Below are positions 62,603-64,000 of a stretch of DNA of 64,000 nucleotides, piece by piece; the first letter of the stretch is position 1, and each line of letters opens with the position of its first letter. Location of the stretch: contig RAZA01000002.1 of the NCBI GenBank assembly GCA_003612485.1, forward strand, positions 227,387 to 291,386, written 5' to 3'. The translations under genes and the position numbers were made by a program. The notes under the pieces were generated by a model, which saw only the letters and a program-made list of their open reading frames with translations, ran no database searches and was not told where the DNA came from. Origin of the DNA: a bacterium D16-50. GTDB lineage: Bacteria > Bacillota > Clostridia > Lachnospirales > Lachnospiraceae.

Positions 62603-63313
62603 TTAACACTGTATCCTTCTAATACAATATACTTTCATAAAGCCAATGATTTTTATATCGTTTCCATTCTCATAGAATTCAATAAGTATTCCTTTGAATT
62701 CTTCCAGCTTTTCAATAGGTATTTGAAAAATACCTATATTATGCTCAATAAGCACTTTATTCGCCATAAGCTGAGCCACTCGTTTATTTCCATCAATAAA
62801 CATCTGAGTTCTTGCAATATAACAAAAGTATTTCAACGCTCTCAATTCAACATCTTCTATTTGTTCTATTTCATTTATTGAAGCTATAATAATACCAGTA
62901 TGAGGCATTTCAGGTTCCCATGATGTACCGCCAATCTGAACAGGAATTGTTCTTATCTCACCAGCATAATTAAACAGTAATTCTCCAACAATCTTATCAA
63001 ACTCTCTCAATAGCATAATACAATTACTATACTCAAGATTATCTAAAAGAAACTGCCAAGCACGTTTCATATTTATAACAAATAAAACTTCTTCTGTTTT
63101 AGTAGTTGTAGGCGCATTGGCAAGAATCGCTTCCGTCTTTGGGAACGTGGTTCCCAGACCCTCAAGATTAGCACTTTTCCATATACTATCTACTAACATT
63201 CTTTTTGCCATCTCTATAGCTGTATCATGCATATACCATTCCTCCAATTTTAGGAACATATTTCTTTTGCCATGACATTCAAGCCTTTTTATTACATCAA
63301 CCAAGTCGATCAT
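62603..63313 (-). CDS. Fic-domain protein with substituted catalytic histidine
   Basis: A 236-residue Fic-like protein. The Fic loop reads RTQMFIDGNKRVAQLMANKVLIE: compared with HPFxxGN(G/K)R, Phe, Asp, Gly, Asn, Lys and Arg are present but the catalytic His is Gln. An N-terminal ANLEGLGTTFPKTEAI segment resembles the S/TxxxE(G/N) inhibitory helix. AMPylation by the usual mechanism is therefore doubtful. Local DNA is noticeably richer in A/T than its neighbours, which suggests horizontal origin. No clear ribosome site precedes the ATG. Confidence 0.75.
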   Translation of the reverse strand: MIDLVDVIKRLECHGKRNMFLKLEEWYMHDTAIEMAKRMLVDSIWKSANLEGLGTTFPKTEAILANAPTTTKTEEVLFVINMKRAWQFLLDNLEYSNCIMLLREFDKIVGELLFNYAGEIRTIPVQIGGTSWEPEMPHTGIIIASINEIEQIEDVELRALKYFCYIARTQMFIDGNKRVAQLMANKVLIEHNIGIFQIPIEKLEEFKGILIEFYENGNDIKIIGFMKVYCIRRIQC

Positions 63314-63407
63314 GTTTATATCTTCATTATTATATCATTTCTCCACTATAAAGGCCACCAGAATTTTCCCAGCGGCAGGGTAAACGCAAGCTTTATAAGC
63401 AATTTAG

Positions 63408-63587
63408 AAAACCTTCTCTGGCGATAGTCCATTACCGGGCTGGCTCTATGTTCGGTTACCAAACGCTGATAAAACTTACTTACATAAATGTCTTTATTAT
63501 TCATTATACAAAGAATCCGTCAGTGCCAAAGAGATAGATTACCTTTTTGATTACCTCGCAAAATCAGAACAAAACAAAAAACCTTGA
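63408..63587 (+). pseudogene. Possible remnant: C-terminal coding fragment
   Basis: A start-less open frame follows a TAG at 63405-63407 and reads, near its end, YYSLYKESVSAKEIDYLFDY and LAKSEQNKKP before a TGA. The last 30 residues look like a genuine hydrophilic helical C-terminus, while no start codon with ribosome site is present and stops lie just upstream. It may be the tail of a deleted gene next to tRNA-Glu. The stretch 63314-63626 holds only this and the tRNA terminator. Identity unknown. Confidence 0.3.
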
Positions 63588-63620
63588 AGCCCGCATAAAC
63601 ACCGGATCCTTCAAGGTTTT
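63578..63620. terminator. Terminator hairpin downstream of tRNA-Glu
   Basis: AAAACCTTGAAG (63578-63589) pairs with CTTCAAGGTTTT (63609-63620) around a 19-base loop. T-runs flank it on both strands, so it can end both the minus-strand tRNA transcript and any plus-strand one. Confidence 0.75.
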
Positions 63621-63626
63621 AAACAA

Positions 63627-63698
63627 CAGCTGATAGGGGAATCGAACCCCTGTTTCCGCCGTGAGAGGGCGGCGTCTTGACCGCTTGACCAATCAGCC
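63627..63698 (-). tRNA. tRNA-Glu (anticodon CTC)
   Basis: A 72-base cloverleaf on the minus strand. Acceptor GGCTGAT pairs with ATCAGCT (first pair G-U), anticodon stem CCGCC/GGCGG encloses CTCTCAC with anticodon CTC, T arm GGGG-TTCGATT-CCCC is intact. No CCA is encoded. Promoter TTGCAT-17-TAGTAT lies at 63730-63758. Confidence 0.95.
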
Positions 63699-63729
63699 AT
63701 TTACGAGCAGCTCTCGTTGCTACTCGTAT

Positions 63730-63758
63730 ATACTACTACATATTCCAAAAAAATGCAA
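63730..63758 (-). promoter_or_regulatory. Predicted promoter of tRNA-Glu
   Basis: TTGCAT (63753-63758), a 17-base spacer and TAGTAT (63730-63735) on the minus strand, about 30 bases upstream of the tRNA 5' end. Confidence 0.5.
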
Positions 63759-63782
63759 GCCCTTTTTTCAAATTTTTTCAAA

Positions 63783-63897
63783 AAATTTTGCAAATATTTT
63801 TTCGGCCGAATCTTATCGGGAGTTCAACAGTTGAATAAAGGGAAAATCGCCACAGGCCGCATAAAGCCTGTATTTTTTTGTCAAATTTTGCAAATAT
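63783..63897. repeat. 15-bp direct repeat pair, 100 bp apart
   Basis: AAATTTTGCAAATAT occurs at 63783-63797 and again at 63883-63897, with a hairpin ACAGGC-CGCATAAA-GCCTGT plus T-run (63852-63878) between them. The second copy lies just upstream of the promoter of the plus-strand gene at the right edge. It may be an element end or an operator pair. Confidence 0.5.
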
Positions 63898-63901
63898 ATT
63901 G

Positions 63902-63930
63902 TTGCATGTGTTGCATGTTTATGGTATACT
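63902..63930 (+). promoter_or_regulatory. Predicted promoter of the right-edge gene
   Basis: TTGCAT (63902-63907), a 17-base spacer and TATACT (63925-63930), followed by GGAGGG and ATG at 63953. Confidence 0.6.
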
Positions 63931-63952
63931 TAAGGGTAGAGGAGGGCATGTT

Positions 63953-64000
63953 ATGAAACTATACTATGACAAGCGGCTCAAAGACCCTACATACTATGGA
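63953..64000 (+). CDS. 5' end of an unidentified gene, cut by window edge
   Basis: Sixteen codons, MKLYYDKRLKDPTYYG, after GGAGGGCATGTT and a good promoter. The opening resembles the N-termini of some transposases of Lachnospiraceae, and direct repeats lie upstream, but sixteen residues are too few to name a family. Confidence 0.5.
   Translation, partial: MKLYYDKRLKDPTYYG

Overview
The window looks like chromosomal DNA of a Clostridia species, most likely a Lachnospiraceae member. Supporting traits are a moderately high GC content, strong GGAGG-type ribosome binding sites, TTGACA/TATAAT-like promoters, separate scpA/scpB, the HI0933-cmk-ispH-rpsA block, the UPF0237 ACT/UPF0210 (PFL-like) pair, tmcAL beside pta-ackA and a DUF1292 protein. 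Species assignment is inference. Almost every gene is on the minus strand. Only the DUF1292 gene, tmcAL and a gene cut off by the right edge are on plus.

Layout: (1) 1-5.1 kb: 3'-truncated L-fucose isomerase and an OmpR-type response regulator/histidine kinase pair. (2) 5.3-8.5 kb: a cysteine-rich mini-protein, a GH13 glycogen-debranching homologue that has lost its whole catalytic triad, and a DUF1292 protein. (3) 8.5-20.2 kb: SF1 helicase/gltX, an anchored C39-like protease, ackA/small membrane protein/pta with a 12-copy 22-bp tandem repeat in the pta leader, divergent tmcAL, and a DeoR regulator with an OPA-type MFS transporter. (4) 20.4-28.7 kb: zinc-finger protein/polA/coaE/walJ-like/ACT/PFL, and metY. 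(5) 28.8-33.6 kb: HI0933 flavoprotein-cmk-ispH-rpsA-cheR. (6) 33.8-39.5 kb: a biotin-dependent sodium-pump decarboxylase operon that carries both a CoA-type and a keto-acid-type carboxyltransferase. (7) 39.5-44.9 kb: dac-metallophosphoesterase-scpA-scpB-dac and rpsU.

(8) 45.1-58.0 kb is the most unusual region. A LytTR response regulator and an AgrC-like kinase are followed by a heterodimeric ABC exporter pair, two adjacent MutS-like ATPases without mismatch-recognition domains, and a second ABC exporter pair. Each of the three gene pairs is joined by a 4-base ATGA overlap. Between the kinase and the first exporter lie four CAGTTTnGG repeats spaced 21, 17 and 21 bp, the geometry of LytTR-family binding sites. 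A frame for a 38-residue peptide overlaps these repeats. I treat this block as the best candidate for an undescribed system; its function is unknown.

(9) 58.1-64 kb: alaS, a YesU-like DUF1961 protein, KptA, a Fic-domain protein with a substituted catalytic histidine, a probable gene remnant, tRNA-Glu(CTC), and the start of an unidentified plus-strand gene.
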